64,000 nucleotides of DNA, taken from assembly GCA_902567235.1 (NCBI GenBank), contig CACFLX010000003.1, positions 43,298 through 107,297 of the forward strand. The letters run 5' to 3'. The notes under the pieces are model-generated. The model saw only the letters and a list, made by a program, of their open reading frames with translations, had not been told where the DNA came from and did not search any database. Source of the stretch: an uncultured Pelagibacteraceae bacterium. GTDB taxonomy: Bacteria > Pseudomonadota > Alphaproteobacteria > Pelagibacterales > Pelagibacteraceae. The translations under genes and the position numbers were made by a program. Below, piece by piece: positions 42,787 to 52,078 of this stretch; the stretch's first letter is position 1; every line of letters starts with the position of its first letter.

Positions 42787-43953
42787 ATGAGTGCATTAGC
42801 TAAAAATTATAATAGAAGAAAAATTTCGTTTAAAAAAGGAAGAGGAAGTTTTCTTTACTCTACAAATGGAAAAAAATATTTAGATTTTGTTCAAGGTATT
42901 GCAGTTAATTCTTTAGGCCATTCTAATCCATATTTAATTAAAGCTATGAATAAACAGGCCAAGAAGGTTTGGCATGTATCAAATGCATTTATAATTCCGG
43001 AAGGTGAAAGGCTTGCAAAAAGACTTACACAGAAAACTTTTGCAGATTACGTTTTATTTCAAAACTCTGGCACTGAAGCAACAGAAGCAGCAATAAAGGT
43101 TGCGAGAAGATATTTTTATTCAATAGGAAAACCAAATAAAAATAGAATTTTATGTGTTAAAAATTCATTTCATGGAAGAACTATTGCAGCAATTTTTGCG
43201 AGTGGATCAAAAAAAATGACAGAGGGTTTTGGGCCAAAAGTTGGAGGCTTTGACCATTTTAAATTTGGAGATCATCAATCTCTAAAAAAAGCTATTTCAA
43301 ATAAAACAGCAGCAGTTATGGTGGAACCTATAATGGGAGAAGGTGGTATTAAAGTTATTCCAGACTGGTGCTTGAAAGAACTAAGAAAAATTTGCAACAA
43401 AAAAAAAATACTTTTAATATTAGATGAAGTGCAATGTGGTATAGGAAGAACTGGAAACTTCTTTGCATTTGAAAAATCTAAAGTTAAACCTGATATTGTT
43501 CCTATCGCAAAAGGAATAGGAGGTGGATTTCCAATTGGTGCAGTTTTAATGACAAAAAATGTTGCATCTTCAATGATCCCAGGGAGTCACGGATCAACTT
43601 TTGGAGGAAATCCCTTGGCAATGAGTGTCGGAAATGCTGTTTTGGACCAAATTTTTAAAAAAGGATTTTTTAATAATTTAAAAAAAGTATCAAAATATTT
43701 TTATAAAGAATTAGACAAGCTTAAAAAAGATTATCCAAATATCATTAAAGAAATTAGAGGCGAAGGTTTATTAATTGGAATACAATTACATTTTGATCAA
43801 TCAAAGTTTATTAAATCTTTAGAAAAAAATTATTTATTAACAATTAGAGCAGCAGAAAATGTAATAAGAATTTTACCACCTTTAAATGTTAAAAAAAATG
43901 AAATTAATTTAGCTTTGAAGATAATAAAGAAAGTTTGCAGAGAATATAAGTAA
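42787..43953 (+). CDS. argD: Acetylornithine aminotransferase
   Basis: PLP enzyme of arginine biosynthesis. In lysine synthesis the same activity can serve as the succinyl-DAP aminotransferase. 388 residues: GIAVNSLGHSNP near 38-49, NSGTEATEAAIKVAR near 95-109, FHGRTIAAI near 131-139, LILDEVQCGIGRTG near 212-225, and the PLP lysine in PIAKGIGGGFPIGA near 239-252. Followed by argF after 2 bases. Confidence 0.94.
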   Translation: MSALAKNYNRRKISFKKGRGSFLYSTNGKKYLDFVQGIAVNSLGHSNPYLIKAMNKQAKKVWHVSNAFIIPEGERLAKRLTQKTFADYVLFQNSGTEATEAAIKVARRYFYSIGKPNKNRILCVKNSFHGRTIAAIFASGSKKMTEGFGPKVGGFDHFKFGDHQSLKKAISNKTAAVMVEPIMGEGGIKVIPDWCLKELRKICNKKKILLILDEVQCGIGRTGNFFAFEKSKVKPDIVPIAKGIGGGFPIGAVLMTKNVASSMIPGSHGSTFGGNPLAMSVGNAVLDQIFKKGFFNNLKKVSKYFYKELDKLKKDYPNIIKEIRGEGLLIGIQLHFDQSKFIKSLEKNYLLTIRAAENVIRILPPLNVKKNEINLALKIIKKVCREYK

Positions 43954-43955
43954 TC

Positions 43956-44888
43956 ATGAAAAACTTTATTAATCTAAAAGATATACCTGCCAGAGATTTA
44001 AGAAGAATATTGAATGATGCAAAAAAAAGAAAAAAAAAAAGAAAAAAATTAAATACCCTTGATCTTGACAACGATAAACCACTAAAGGGAAAATTAATAA
44101 TTCAAATGTATGAAAAACAAAGTTCTAGAACTCGTCTAAGTTTTCATCTTTCAATAGCCCAGTTAGGTGGTGGTACAATAACTATCAAAGCAAATGAATT
44201 ACATTTAGGAAAAGGTGGAGAAACTTTAGCTGATACAGCCAAAATTCTTTCAACCTACGGTGATGGATTTATGCTTAGAACAGATAGTGATAAAAAAATT
44301 GAGGATTTCAGTAAAAATTTAACTATTCCTACCATAAATTTATTGAGCCCAAGCTCTCACCCATGCCAAGTTCTATCCGACATATTTACTGTAGAAGAAG
44401 TAAAAAAAAAACCCATATCAAAATTAGATATATGTTGGATCGGAGACTGCAATAATGTTTTGAATAGTTTAATAGCAACTTCAGTAAAATTTAAATTTAA
44501 TTTGAATGTTGCATGTCCTAAGAGCTATAGACCTCCAAAGTTTGTGATGGATTGGGTTAAAAAAAATAAAAGGAAAGTTAATTTTTTTGATGACCCTAAG
44601 ATGGCAGTTAAAAATGCAGATGTAATATTTTCGGATAAAGTAGTTTCTTTAAATGATAAAGTTAATAAAGCTAAAAAAATTAAAGATTTTAAAAATTACA
44701 GAATTAATTCAAGTTTAATGAAAAAAACAAAAAAAAATTCGACTATATTCTTGCATTGCCTTCCAAGAGGAAATGAAGTTTCAGAAGATGTTTTTTTAGG
44801 GAAACAGTCTAAAGTTTGGCAGCAAGCGTTGAATAGAACGCATGTTCAAAAAAGCATATTGCTATATTGCTTTGGAAAATTAAGGTAA
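43956..44888 (+). CDS. argF: Ornithine carbamoyltransferase
   Basis: Makes citrulline from ornithine and carbamoyl phosphate. 310 residues: carbamoyl-phosphate site KQSSRTRLSFH near 58-68 (family S-x-RTR), HPCQVLSDIFT near 138-148, CWIGDCNNVLNSL near 162-174, and the ornithine loop HCLPRGNEV near 270-278. A run of basic residues near 28-36 (KRKKKRKK) is encoded by an A-rich tract and may slip. Ends overlapping the convergent cytochrome gene by 9 bases. Confidence 0.95.
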   Translation: MKNFINLKDIPARDLRRILNDAKKRKKKRKKLNTLDLDNDKPLKGKLIIQMYEKQSSRTRLSFHLSIAQLGGGTITIKANELHLGKGGETLADTAKILSTYGDGFMLRTDSDKKIEDFSKNLTIPTINLLSPSSHPCQVLSDIFTVEEVKKKPISKLDICWIGDCNNVLNSLIATSVKFKFNLNVACPKSYRPPKFVMDWVKKNKRKVNFFDDPKMAVKNADVIFSDKVVSLNDKVNKAKKIKDFKNYRINSSLMKKTKKNSTIFLHCLPRGNEVSEDVFLGKQSKVWQQALNRTHVQKSILLYCFGKLR

Positions 44889-45407
44889 TGGTTTTGGATT
44901 TTCACTTTTTTGATTTAGATACAGTATTACAGAAGCTCTATCTTTTTCACTTTTAAGTCCAGCAAACCCCATTTTATTTCCTTTTATCCATGAAGATGGT
45001 TTAATTAAAAAACCATTCATTTCTTCCCAGTTCCATTCTTTTCCATAAGAAGACAAAGCTTTTGAATATTTATATTCAGTTATTGCTCCAACTGGTCTAA
45101 ACATAACATTCCATAGCTTAGGACCAATTTTATTACCACCACCTTGCTTGATACTGTGGCAAGCCTTACACTTTTTAAAAACTTTTTCTCCATGCGCAGC
45201 ATCTCCTAGTGCTAATAAAGCTGATATATCTATAGATGTTTCGGAGGTTGCTAGTGTAGCCAAACCTTCAGGAGCTTCTACTTCATATGCAACAATATTC
45301 TTGTCATCTTTATCGAAAATCACATCTGATATTTTTCCAATACCAAAAACTACCAATATTGTTACTAAAACTGCTGTAATAATTTTATTTATTTCAAAAG
45401 AATTCAT
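44880..45407 (-). CDS. cycM: Membrane-anchored cytochrome c
   Basis: A 175-residue protein: N-terminal membrane anchor (residues ~8-27), linker, and one cytochrome c domain. Heme attachment CKACHS near 85-90, GPKLWNVMFRPVG near 99-111, and the axial Met in GNKMGFAGL near 147-155. This is the alphaproteobacterial cytochrome c552/CycM that passes electrons from bc1 to the aa3 oxidase on the periplasmic face. Divergent to kdsB, as in relatives. Confidence 0.92.
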   Translation of the reverse strand: MNSFEINKIITAVLVTILVVFGIGKISDVIFDKDDKNIVAYEVEAPEGLATLATSETSIDISALLALGDAAHGEKVFKKCKACHSIKQGGGNKIGPKLWNVMFRPVGAITEYKYSKALSSYGKEWNWEEMNGFLIKPSSWIKGNKMGFAGLKSEKDRASVILYLNQKSENPKPLP

Positions 45408-45482
45408 TTATATTTATAATATTCGATATCATTCATATAACATGTTAGTTGTTAAAAAGCTTAAATATTTAAATATGCAATT

Positions 45483-45499
45483 TGCGTCTCTTAGACGCA
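45483..45499 (+). promoter_or_regulatory. Hairpin in the kdsB leader
   Basis: A perfect 7-bp stem TGCGTCT/AGACGCA with loop CTT lies 19 bases before the kdsB ATG, the only GC-rich patch in the intergenic region. There is no T-run after it, so it is unlikely to be a terminator; a regulatory or RNA-stabilising role is possible. Confidence 0.4.
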
Positions 45500-45518
45500 T
45501 AAATTATCAATAAATATA

Positions 45519-46256
45519 ATGTCTAAATCAGTAATTTTAATACCATCACGGCTTTCTGCTACAAGGTTACCTGGAAAACCCCTTTTAAAAATTAATGGAG
45601 TTTCTATTATTTCTCATGTTGTTCAAAAAGCCAAAGAAGCAGATATAGGAGAGGTATATGTTGCAACAGAAGATAAAGAAATTTTAGATGACGTTTATTT
45701 AAATGGTGGAAAGGCAATTTTAACAAGCAATAAGCATAAAACTGGTTCTGATAGAATTTTTGAATGTTATGAAAAATTAGATTTAAAAAACATCGACTAT
45801 ATCATTAATCTACAAGGAGATGAGCCAAATATCGATATAAATGATTTGAGACATCTAAATAATTTAATTGAGACTAATAAAACTGAAATAGGAACATTAG
45901 CTGCAGAAATTGATGATCAATCCAAGATAAAAAATGAAAACATTGTTAAAGTTATTACTGATAGCAAAATTACCAATGAAAATTTTACATTTGCGGTAGA
46001 CTTTAAAAGAAAAATAAATAATTTAAATTTAAATATTTACCATCATTTAGGTGTATACGCTTATAAGCCCGAAGTATTAAAAAAACTAATTAAATTTAAA
46101 CAAACAAATAATGAGATTGAAAATAGACTAGAACAGTTAAGAGCAATAGAAAATGGAATAAAAATAAATGTTGGATTAGCAAAATTTTGTCCCATTGGAG
46201 TGGATACAATGGAAGATTATCTAGCTTTAAAAAAAAAATTAGAATATAACTCCTGA
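45519..46256 (+). CDS. kdsB: 3-Deoxy-manno-octulosonate cytidylyltransferase
   Basis: Activates Kdo with CTP for lipid A decoration. 245 residues: IPSRLSATRLPGKPLLKI near 7-24 (nucleotide-binding motif), VATEDKEI near 48-55, NLQGDEPNI near 97-105 (Asp metal ligand), HLGVYAYKPEVL near 177-188, and a C-terminal GVDTMEDYLALKK near 226-238. Followed by pheA after 1 base, the standard alphaproteobacterial pair. Confidence 0.96.
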   Translation: MSKSVILIPSRLSATRLPGKPLLKINGVSIISHVVQKAKEADIGEVYVATEDKEILDDVYLNGGKAILTSNKHKTGSDRIFECYEKLDLKNIDYIINLQGDEPNIDINDLRHLNNLIETNKTEIGTLAAEIDDQSKIKNENIVKVITDSKITNENFTFAVDFKRKINNLNLNIYHHLGVYAYKPEVLKKLIKFKQTNNEIENRLEQLRAIENGIKINVGLAKFCPIGVDTMEDYLALKKKLEYNS

Positions 46257-46257
46257 A

Positions 46258-47085
46258 ATGAAAATTGCTTATCAAGGAATAGCTGGAAGTTATAGTGAAA
46301 GTTGTGCCAAGGAAAATTATCCAAATTGTGAAACAATTCCTTGTAAGACATTTGATGAATGTTTTGAAAAAGCTAACAGTGATAACTCTGTAAAAGCAAT
46401 CATACCTGAATCCAATAAAACAACAGGGAACATTGGAGTAGAATATTTGATTTTTAAATATCGTTTGAATATTTTTGCAGAACATTTTTTTCCTATAAAT
46501 CATAATTTATTGGGTTTACCTGGATCAAAAGTAAGTGATATAAAAGATGTTTATTCTCATGCTCAAGCTTTAAGTCAGTCATCGATTTTCATTAAAAAAA
46601 ATCAATTGAATGAAAATGTAAGAGCAGATACAGCAGGTTCTGCAAAGTATATTTCTGAGGCCAAAGATAAATCAAAAGGTGCAATATCTTCAAAACTTAG
46701 TGCAGATATATACAACTTACAAATATTAGACTCAAATATTCAGGATGAAAAAAAAAATGTTACTAGATTCTTGATAATGCAAAAAGATATATTTCAACCA
46801 GAATTTAAAAGTAACAAATATATTACATCTTTATTATTTAAATTAAAAAGTAAAGCTGGGGCACTTTATAGCGCTATAGGGAGTTTTGCTCTCAATGGAG
46901 TTAATCTAACTAAACTACAAAGTTTTCCTGAAAAAAATTCGTTTTCATCTTATTTCTTTTTATGTGAACTTGACGGACATATTGAAGAAAAAAAAGTAAA
47001 AAACTCCTTAGAGGAGTTAGGGCTTCATTGCGATGATATGCACGTTTTAGGTGTTTTTGAAGCTGACAAATATAGGGATAAATAA
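46258..47085 (+). CDS. pheA: Prephenate dehydratase
   Basis: Converts prephenate to phenylpyruvate for phenylalanine synthesis. 275 residues without an attached chorismate mutase. Catalytic domain ~1-180: AYQGIAGSYSESCA near 3-16, VYSHAQALSQSS near 97-108, and the TAGSA and NVTRFLIM motifs (near 124 and 167). The C-terminal ACT domain (~185-270) contains GALYSAIGSFALNGVNLTKL, the phenylalanine-sensing fold. The ATG lies just after the kdsB stop. Confidence 0.95.
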   Translation: MKIAYQGIAGSYSESCAKENYPNCETIPCKTFDECFEKANSDNSVKAIIPESNKTTGNIGVEYLIFKYRLNIFAEHFFPINHNLLGLPGSKVSDIKDVYSHAQALSQSSIFIKKNQLNENVRADTAGSAKYISEAKDKSKGAISSKLSADIYNLQILDSNIQDEKKNVTRFLIMQKDIFQPEFKSNKYITSLLFKLKSKAGALYSAIGSFALNGVNLTKLQSFPEKNSFSSYFFLCELDGHIEEKKVKNSLEELGLHCDDMHVLGVFEADKYRDK

Positions 47086-47098
47086 TCAATTACTTTTC

Positions 47099-47128
47099 TT
47101 GTAGAATAAGAATCTTTACTGTTATAAT
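47099..47128 (+). promoter_or_regulatory. Promoter of the SRP RNA gene
   Basis: A consensus -10 TATAAT (47123-47128) lies 7 bases before the SRP RNA 5' end; a weak -35 TTGTAG (47099-47104) is 18 bases upstream. This is the best -10 in the window, as expected for an abundant stable RNA. Confidence 0.6.
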
Positions 47129-47135
47129 ACATTTT

Positions 47136-47219
47136 GGAGGCTAGAGGTGGGTGCTGCTTGAACCCGACCAGATCTTAACGGAAGCAATCGTAGAGACAGT
47201 TGTCCAGGTTCTAGTCTCC
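47136..47219 (+). ncRNA. ffs: Signal recognition particle 4.5S RNA
   Basis: About 84 bases. The ends form a 10-bp stem (GGAGGCTAGA with TCTAGTCTCC). The Ffh-binding loop is present: CTGCTTGAACCCGACCAG on the 5' side and CGGAAGCAATCG on the 3' side, matching the conserved CAG...GGAAGCA of domain IV with the usual 8-base spacing. The apical tetraloop reads UAAC (47176-47179) instead of GGAA. A T-rich tail follows. Location upstream of dnaX is standard in alphaproteobacteria. Confidence 0.88.
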
Positions 47220-47231
47220 TTTAATTAATTT

Positions 47232-48908
47232 ATGAATAATAATTCAAAAGTATTAGCTCTTAAATATAGACCTAAAACTTTTAAAGATTTAATAGGTCAA
47301 GAAGTTGTTGCACAGACAATTTTTAATTCAATAAAAAATGATAAATCTGCAAATGCTTATTTATTTACAGGAATAAGGGGAGTTGGAAAAACAACAATTG
47401 CAAGAATTGTTGCTAAATCTTTAAATTGTTTAAACGGTATCAATAAATTGTGTAGTGAAAAAATGTGTGAAAACTGTGAAGCTATTAGCAAATCCAATCA
47501 TATAGATGTTTTAGAAATGGATGCAGCAAGCAAAACAGGGGTCGATGATGTAAGAGATTTAATTGAATTCTCAAGATACGGACCATCTTCTGCAAAATAC
47601 AAAATATTCATTATTGATGAAGTTCATATGTTGAGTAAACAGGCTTTCAATGCACTTTTAAAAACTCTAGAAGAGCCACCAGAATATTTAAAATTTATTT
47701 TTGCAACTACAGAAATTAAAAAGATTCCAGTAACTGTAGTTTCTAGATGCCAAAGATTTGATTTATCAAGAGTAGATTCTAAAAGTTTATTTGAATTTAT
47801 AAAAAAAGTTAAAGATAAAGAGGAAGGCAAGATAAATGATGAAGCTTTAAAACTAATTATAAAAATTTCAGAAGGATCAGTAAGAGATGCTCTTTCACTT
47901 TTAGATAGAGCAATGCTCAACCAAGATCAAAGTGCCGAGCTTGATTTAAAAGATGCACAGAAAATATTTGGATATTTTGATAAAAGTTATCTTATAAACT
48001 TATTTAAATTTATTTTTAAAGGAGACGAAAAAAAAGTTATAGAAATTTATCAAACTATATATAATCAAGGAGTTGAACCCAAAATATTCTTAAATGATTT
48101 TTTAGAAATTCTTTATTATATTAAAAATATTTCATCAATTAAACTATATGGAAATAACTTTTCTCTTAATGATGAAGATTTTAAGGAAATAGAAATAATT
48201 TCAAATAATACAAGCTCTGAAATTATATTATTATTTTGGCAGTTTACTATTAAAACTTTAGGTGAATTAGATATAGTTTCAAATCAAAATATATCTATGG
48301 AAATGTTTTTAATAAGACTGCTATATCTCAAAGAAAATAAAATGGATGATAGTCAAGAAAAAGTAAATCTTAATAATGAACAATATTTAAATAACAACAT
48401 CAATAAAAGTGAAAAATTTAATTTAAGCAAAGAAGAAAATAATTTGGAAGTTAAAAATAAAACTATAAGTCAAATTAAAAATTTTTTTCAAGAAGAAAAT
48501 TTAAAACCTGAAAAAAAAATTGAAACAAAATTAATGAAAATTGAAATAAAAAATTTTGAAGAGTTAATAAAATTATGTAATGAAAAAAAAGAATTAAAAT
48601 TAAAATATGAACTTGAAACTAATGTTAATCTAGTAAGTTTCACAGATCAAAGAATTGAACTGTCATTTAATGAAAATTTAGATAAAGATTTTGTAAAAGA
48701 ATTAACCTTTAAACTTCATGAATGGACAGGACAAAGATGGATTATTGCTTTTTCAAAAAAAACTGGACAGTTATCTAAAAAACAAAATTTAGAAATCGAA
48801 AAATATAAAGTTATTGAAGAGGTAAAAAGTCAAGATATTTATAAAAAGGTGCAAGAATTATTTCCTGATGCAGAATTGATTGATATAAAATTTAAGGAAA
48901 ATGAATAA
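47232..48908 (+). CDS. dnaX: DNA polymerase III subunit gamma/tau
   Basis: Clamp-loader subunit, 558 residues. AAA+ domain (~1-230): RPKTFKDLIGQE near 12-23, Walker A TGIRGVGKTTIA near 46-57, a zinc module with four cysteines (CLNG, LCSEKMCENC near 66-82), Walker B FIIDEVHMLS near 123-132, and sensor 1 FIFATTEIKKIP near 155-166. Domain III runs to ~365; the C-terminal tau-like region (~370-558) is lysine/glutamate-rich. Its stop overlaps the ybaB ATG (48908). Confidence 0.95.
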   Translation: MNNNSKVLALKYRPKTFKDLIGQEVVAQTIFNSIKNDKSANAYLFTGIRGVGKTTIARIVAKSLNCLNGINKLCSEKMCENCEAISKSNHIDVLEMDAASKTGVDDVRDLIEFSRYGPSSAKYKIFIIDEVHMLSKQAFNALLKTLEEPPEYLKFIFATTEIKKIPVTVVSRCQRFDLSRVDSKSLFEFIKKVKDKEEGKINDEALKLIIKISEGSVRDALSLLDRAMLNQDQSAELDLKDAQKIFGYFDKSYLINLFKFIFKGDEKKVIEIYQTIYNQGVEPKIFLNDFLEILYYIKNISSIKLYGNNFSLNDEDFKEIEIISNNTSSEIILLFWQFTIKTLGELDIVSNQNISMEMFLIRLLYLKENKMDDSQEKVNLNNEQYLNNNINKSEKFNLSKEENNLEVKNKTISQIKNFFQEENLKPEKKIETKLMKIEIKNFEELIKLCNEKKELKLKYELETNVNLVSFTDQRIELSFNENLDKDFVKELTFKLHEWTGQRWIIAFSKKTGQLSKKQNLEIEKYKVIEEVKSQDIYKKVQELFPDAELIDIKFKENE

Positions 48909-49225
48909 TGACTGATTTCAGTAAAATTTTAGATAAAGCTAAAGAACTTGAAAATAAGATGAAAGAAGGCCAAGAAAAAATAAAGAACATAACGGTAACT
49001 GGTATTTCTGGAGGAGGATCTGTAAAATTAACTCTTAACGGTGAAGGTGAAATGATAAATTTAGATATATCTTCTAAAATTCTAAATGAAGACAAAGCAA
49101 TAGTTGAAGACCTAATTAAAGCAGCACACAATAATGCCAAATCTCAATTAAAGTCTAAAACATCTGAAGAAATTTCTAAAGTAACAGGTGGGTTTGGAGT
49201 GCCAGGTTTTAAGTGGCCCTTATAA
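48908..49225 (+). CDS. ybaB: YbaB/EbfC nucleoid-associated protein
   Basis: A 105-residue DNA-binding dimer of the EbfC family. Helical N-terminus (KILDKAKELENKMKEGQEKI), then a strand pattern GISGGGSVKLTLNGEGEMINLDIS near 36-59, and the DLIKAAHNNA helix. The dnaX-ybaB-recR order is near-universal. It is coupled to dnaX by a 1-base stop/start overlap (TAATG); recR follows after 5 bases. Confidence 0.95.
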   Translation: MTDFSKILDKAKELENKMKEGQEKIKNITVTGISGGGSVKLTLNGEGEMINLDISSKILNEDKAIVEDLIKAAHNNAKSQLKSKTSEEISKVTGGFGVPGFKWPL

Positions 49226-49230
49226 TTTAA

Positions 49231-49836
49231 ATGCAAAATATACCAGAAATTGAAAGATTAATTAAATTAATATCTAAACTTCCAGGTTTGGGACCTAAGT
49301 CCGCAAAGAGAATAGTATTAAAATTAATTAATAATAGAGAAGAATTAATTAAACCTATGGCAAAGACTTTGGCCGAAGTATATAAAAATATTTTTAGATG
49401 TAATATTTGTGGATCTTTAAAATCTAACCTCAATGGGTGTAATAACTGTGAAAACAGTAAAAATAAATTTAACAAAATTTGTGTTGTAGAAAATATAGCT
49501 GATCAATGGAGTATAGAAACTTCTAGTGTATATCAAGGTTATTTTCATATTCTTGGAGGAACAATTTCATCATCCAACAATCAAAAAAAAGAAGATTTAT
49601 TAATTAATTCCTTAGTTGAAAGAGTTAAAAAAGATAATATTGAAGAAGTAATTTTGGCTACCAGTGCAACAGTAGAAGGTCAGACAACTGCATTTTATAT
49701 TCAGGATAGTTTAAAAAACATTAATGTGAAAATTTCTAAGCTTGCACAAGGGGTGCCTGTTGGTGGGGAGATAGAAAATTTAGATGATGGAACTTTAATA
49801 TCTGCATTTAAAAATAGGCAAAGTTTTAAAAATTAA
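49231..49836 (+). CDS. recR: Recombination mediator RecR
   Basis: RecFOR pathway protein that loads RecA on gapped DNA. 201 residues: HhH motif KLPGLGPKSAKRIVLKL near 16-32, a four-cysteine zinc finger CNICGS...CNNC near 57-75, Toprim domain with ICVVENIADQWSIE near 85-98, YFHILGG near 106-112, and a C-terminal LAQGVPVGGEIENLDDGTL near 172-190. Ends 5 bases from the convergent glcB stop. Confidence 0.96.
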   Translation: MQNIPEIERLIKLISKLPGLGPKSAKRIVLKLINNREELIKPMAKTLAEVYKNIFRCNICGSLKSNLNGCNNCENSKNKFNKICVVENIADQWSIETSSVYQGYFHILGGTISSSNNQKKEDLLINSLVERVKKDNIEEVILATSATVEGQTTAFYIQDSLKNINVKISKLAQGVPVGGEIENLDDGTLISAFKNRQSFKN

Positions 49837-49841
49837 AAAAA

Positions 49842-52016
49842 TTAATTTTTTTTAAGCAATCTGTTAAGATGAAGAATTGGCTCTGTATATCCCGAAGGTT
49901 GATTTTTCCCATTAAATACAAGTTCGCAAGCAGCTTTAAAAGATGTTGATTGGTCAAAATTATCTGACATTGGCTTATATGGAGAATGTCCTTTCATGCT
50001 TGGATCTTTAAGGTTTTGATTATCTACAATTTTGGCCATTTTTTTCATAACTTCTAAAACATGTTTCTTGCTACATATTCCATGATGTAGCCAGTTAGCA
50101 ATATGTTGGCTACTTATTCGGCAGGTAGCTCTATCTTCCATTAAACCTATACCATTAATATCAGGCACTTTTGAGCAGCCAACAGATTGATCAATCCACC
50201 TAACTACGTAACCCAAAATACCTTGTGCATTATTTTTTAATTCTCTTGTAATTTCTTCTTCAGACCAATTAGGTTTTTTTGCTAATGGAATAGTTAAAAG
50301 ATCAGAAAGCTTTGCTGGTTCTCTTTTTAACAATTCTCTTTGTTTAACAAATACATTAATTTCATGATAATGAAGAGCATGTAACGCAGCGGCAGTTGGT
50401 GATGGCACCCATGCACAATTAGCTCCAGCTAAAGGATGGACAATTTTTTGTTTCATCATTTCAGCCATTAAATCTGGAGCGGGATACATGCCCTTTCCAA
50501 TCTGACATTTACCAGAAAAACCACATTTTAATCCTATATCTACATTGTTGTTTTCATACGCATTTATCCATTTTGATGATTTCATATCACCCTTTTTAAT
50601 CATTGGACCAATTTCCATCGAAGTGTGGATTTCATCTCCAGTTCTATCTAAAAAACCAGTGTTAATAAAAAATACTCTATTTTTTAGGGCTCTTATACAT
50701 TCTTTTAAATTTACAGAAGTTCTTCTTTCCTCATCCATGATGCCACAAAGAATTTGATTTTTTTTTAAATTTAAGACTTTTTCAACATTCTGAAAAATTA
50801 AATTAGTGAAATCACATTCTTCGGGCCCATGCATTTTTGGTTTAACTATATAAATAGAATTAACTCTAGAATTTCCTTTCTTTTTAAAATCATGCAAACA
50901 TGCAAGAGAAGTTACAAAAGCATCAAGTATTCCTTCAGGGCATTCAGATCCATCTTTTAAAAGAATAGCTGCATTTGTCATAAGATGACCTACGTTTCTA
51001 TTTAAAAGCAAAGATCTTCCATGTAGCTTTAGTTTTTTTCCTTTTGCAGAAATATATTTTCGATCTGGATTTAGTTTTCTTAGTTTTTTTTTTCCATTTT
51101 TTATAAATTCTACTTTTAAATCTCCTTTCATTAAACCAAGCCAATTCTTATATCCCAAAACTTTATCCTCTGCATCTACCGCTGCAACGCTATCTTCGTG
51201 ATCACAAATTGTAGATATTGCCGATTCTAAAAAAATATCATGTATTTTAATTTTATCTTGGTTACCATCTGGATTATTAATTTCCATTTTTCCATCTTGG
51301 TCAAATAAAATTTCAATATGAAGATTGTTATTAACAAATAAAAGAGAATTAAGTTTATTCAATTTTTTATTGTACCCTACAAATTGATTAGAATTTTTTA
51401 GTTTTAAATTTATTTTGTTATTTATAATTTCTGGAATTTTCTTTAAGTCTTTCCAGCTTTTGTTTTTTAAAGGTATAAATTTATCTAATAGACTCCGAGC
51501 ATATTCGATTACTTTTTTTCCTCTTATTGGATTGTAGGTTCTTCCTTTTACAGCTCCACCAGTTTCTGGAATTACATCTGTTCCATATAAGCTATCATAT
51601 AAACTTACCCATCTTGCATTTGCTGCATTTAATAAAAATCTTGCGTTTGAAACTGGACAAACTAATTGAGGTCCACATATACTTGATATCTCTAAATCAA
51701 CATTTTGGGTTTTGATTTTAAAATTTGGTCCAGGTTTTTTTAAATATCCAATTTTTGTTAAAAATTTAGTATATTTTTTTATATTTATTTGACTATCTTT
51801 TTTTTCAATATGAAATGCATCTATTGCTTTTTGTAATCTTTCTCTTTTTTGAAGTAATTTTATATTTATAGGTGCAAGTTCATGAAGACATTTGTCAAAA
51901 CCCCTCCAAAATTTTTCTTTATTGATTTTGGTGCCAGGCAACAATTCTCTATTGATAAAATTTGCTAAATTTTCTGAAATCGATAAATTTTTTATTTTTA
52001 AGTATTTTTCTTTCAT
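49842..52016 (-). CDS. glcB: Malate synthase G
   Basis: Condenses glyoxylate and acetyl-CoA to malate, assimilating glycolate/glyoxylate carbon. 724 residues, the isoform-G length. NARWVSLYDSLYGTDVIPE near 133-151, GPEECDFTNLIF near 399-410, and MGIMDEERRTSVNLKE-type CGIMDEERRTSVNL near 424-437 (catalytic Arg) are present, as are GFLDRTGDEIHTSMEIGPM near 456-474 (metal Glu/Asp) and VGCSKVPDINGIGLMEDRATCRIS near 623-646. In Pelagibacter HTCC1062 this gene has a glycine riboswitch; none is seen here. Confidence 0.96.
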   Translation of the reverse strand: MKEKYLKIKNLSISENLANFINRELLPGTKINKEKFWRGFDKCLHELAPINIKLLQKRERLQKAIDAFHIEKKDSQINIKKYTKFLTKIGYLKKPGPNFKIKTQNVDLEISSICGPQLVCPVSNARFLLNAANARWVSLYDSLYGTDVIPETGGAVKGRTYNPIRGKKVIEYARSLLDKFIPLKNKSWKDLKKIPEIINNKINLKLKNSNQFVGYNKKLNKLNSLLFVNNNLHIEILFDQDGKMEINNPDGNQDKIKIHDIFLESAISTICDHEDSVAAVDAEDKVLGYKNWLGLMKGDLKVEFIKNGKKKLRKLNPDRKYISAKGKKLKLHGRSLLLNRNVGHLMTNAAILLKDGSECPEGILDAFVTSLACLHDFKKKGNSRVNSIYIVKPKMHGPEECDFTNLIFQNVEKVLNLKKNQILCGIMDEERRTSVNLKECIRALKNRVFFINTGFLDRTGDEIHTSMEIGPMIKKGDMKSSKWINAYENNNVDIGLKCGFSGKCQIGKGMYPAPDLMAEMMKQKIVHPLAGANCAWVPSPTAAALHALHYHEINVFVKQRELLKREPAKLSDLLTIPLAKKPNWSEEEITRELKNNAQGILGYVVRWIDQSVGCSKVPDINGIGLMEDRATCRISSQHIANWLHHGICSKKHVLEVMKKMAKIVDNQNLKDPSMKGHSPYKPMSDNFDQSTSFKAACELVFNGKNQPSGYTEPILHLNRLLKKN

Positions 52017-52048
52017 TATGATAATTTTTAAAAGTCTTTATTGGTGTT

Positions 52049-52078
52049 AATATAACTTTTTGCTTATTAAATAGTCAA
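52049..52078 (-). promoter_or_regulatory. glcB promoter
   Basis: On the minus strand, -35 TTGACT (52078-52073), an 18-base spacer and -10 TATATT (52054-52049); the start would lie near 52042, a leader of only about 25 bases. That short leader leaves no space for a riboswitch. The remaining intergenic sequence up to accA (52152) is A/T-rich with no further recognisable element. Confidence 0.55.

Noticed and set aside
46096..46503. 135-codon minus-strand frame across kdsB/pheA
   Set aside because: Fully antisense to two conserved enzymes; its Phe/Ile/Leu-rich composition is what AT-rich antisense frames give.
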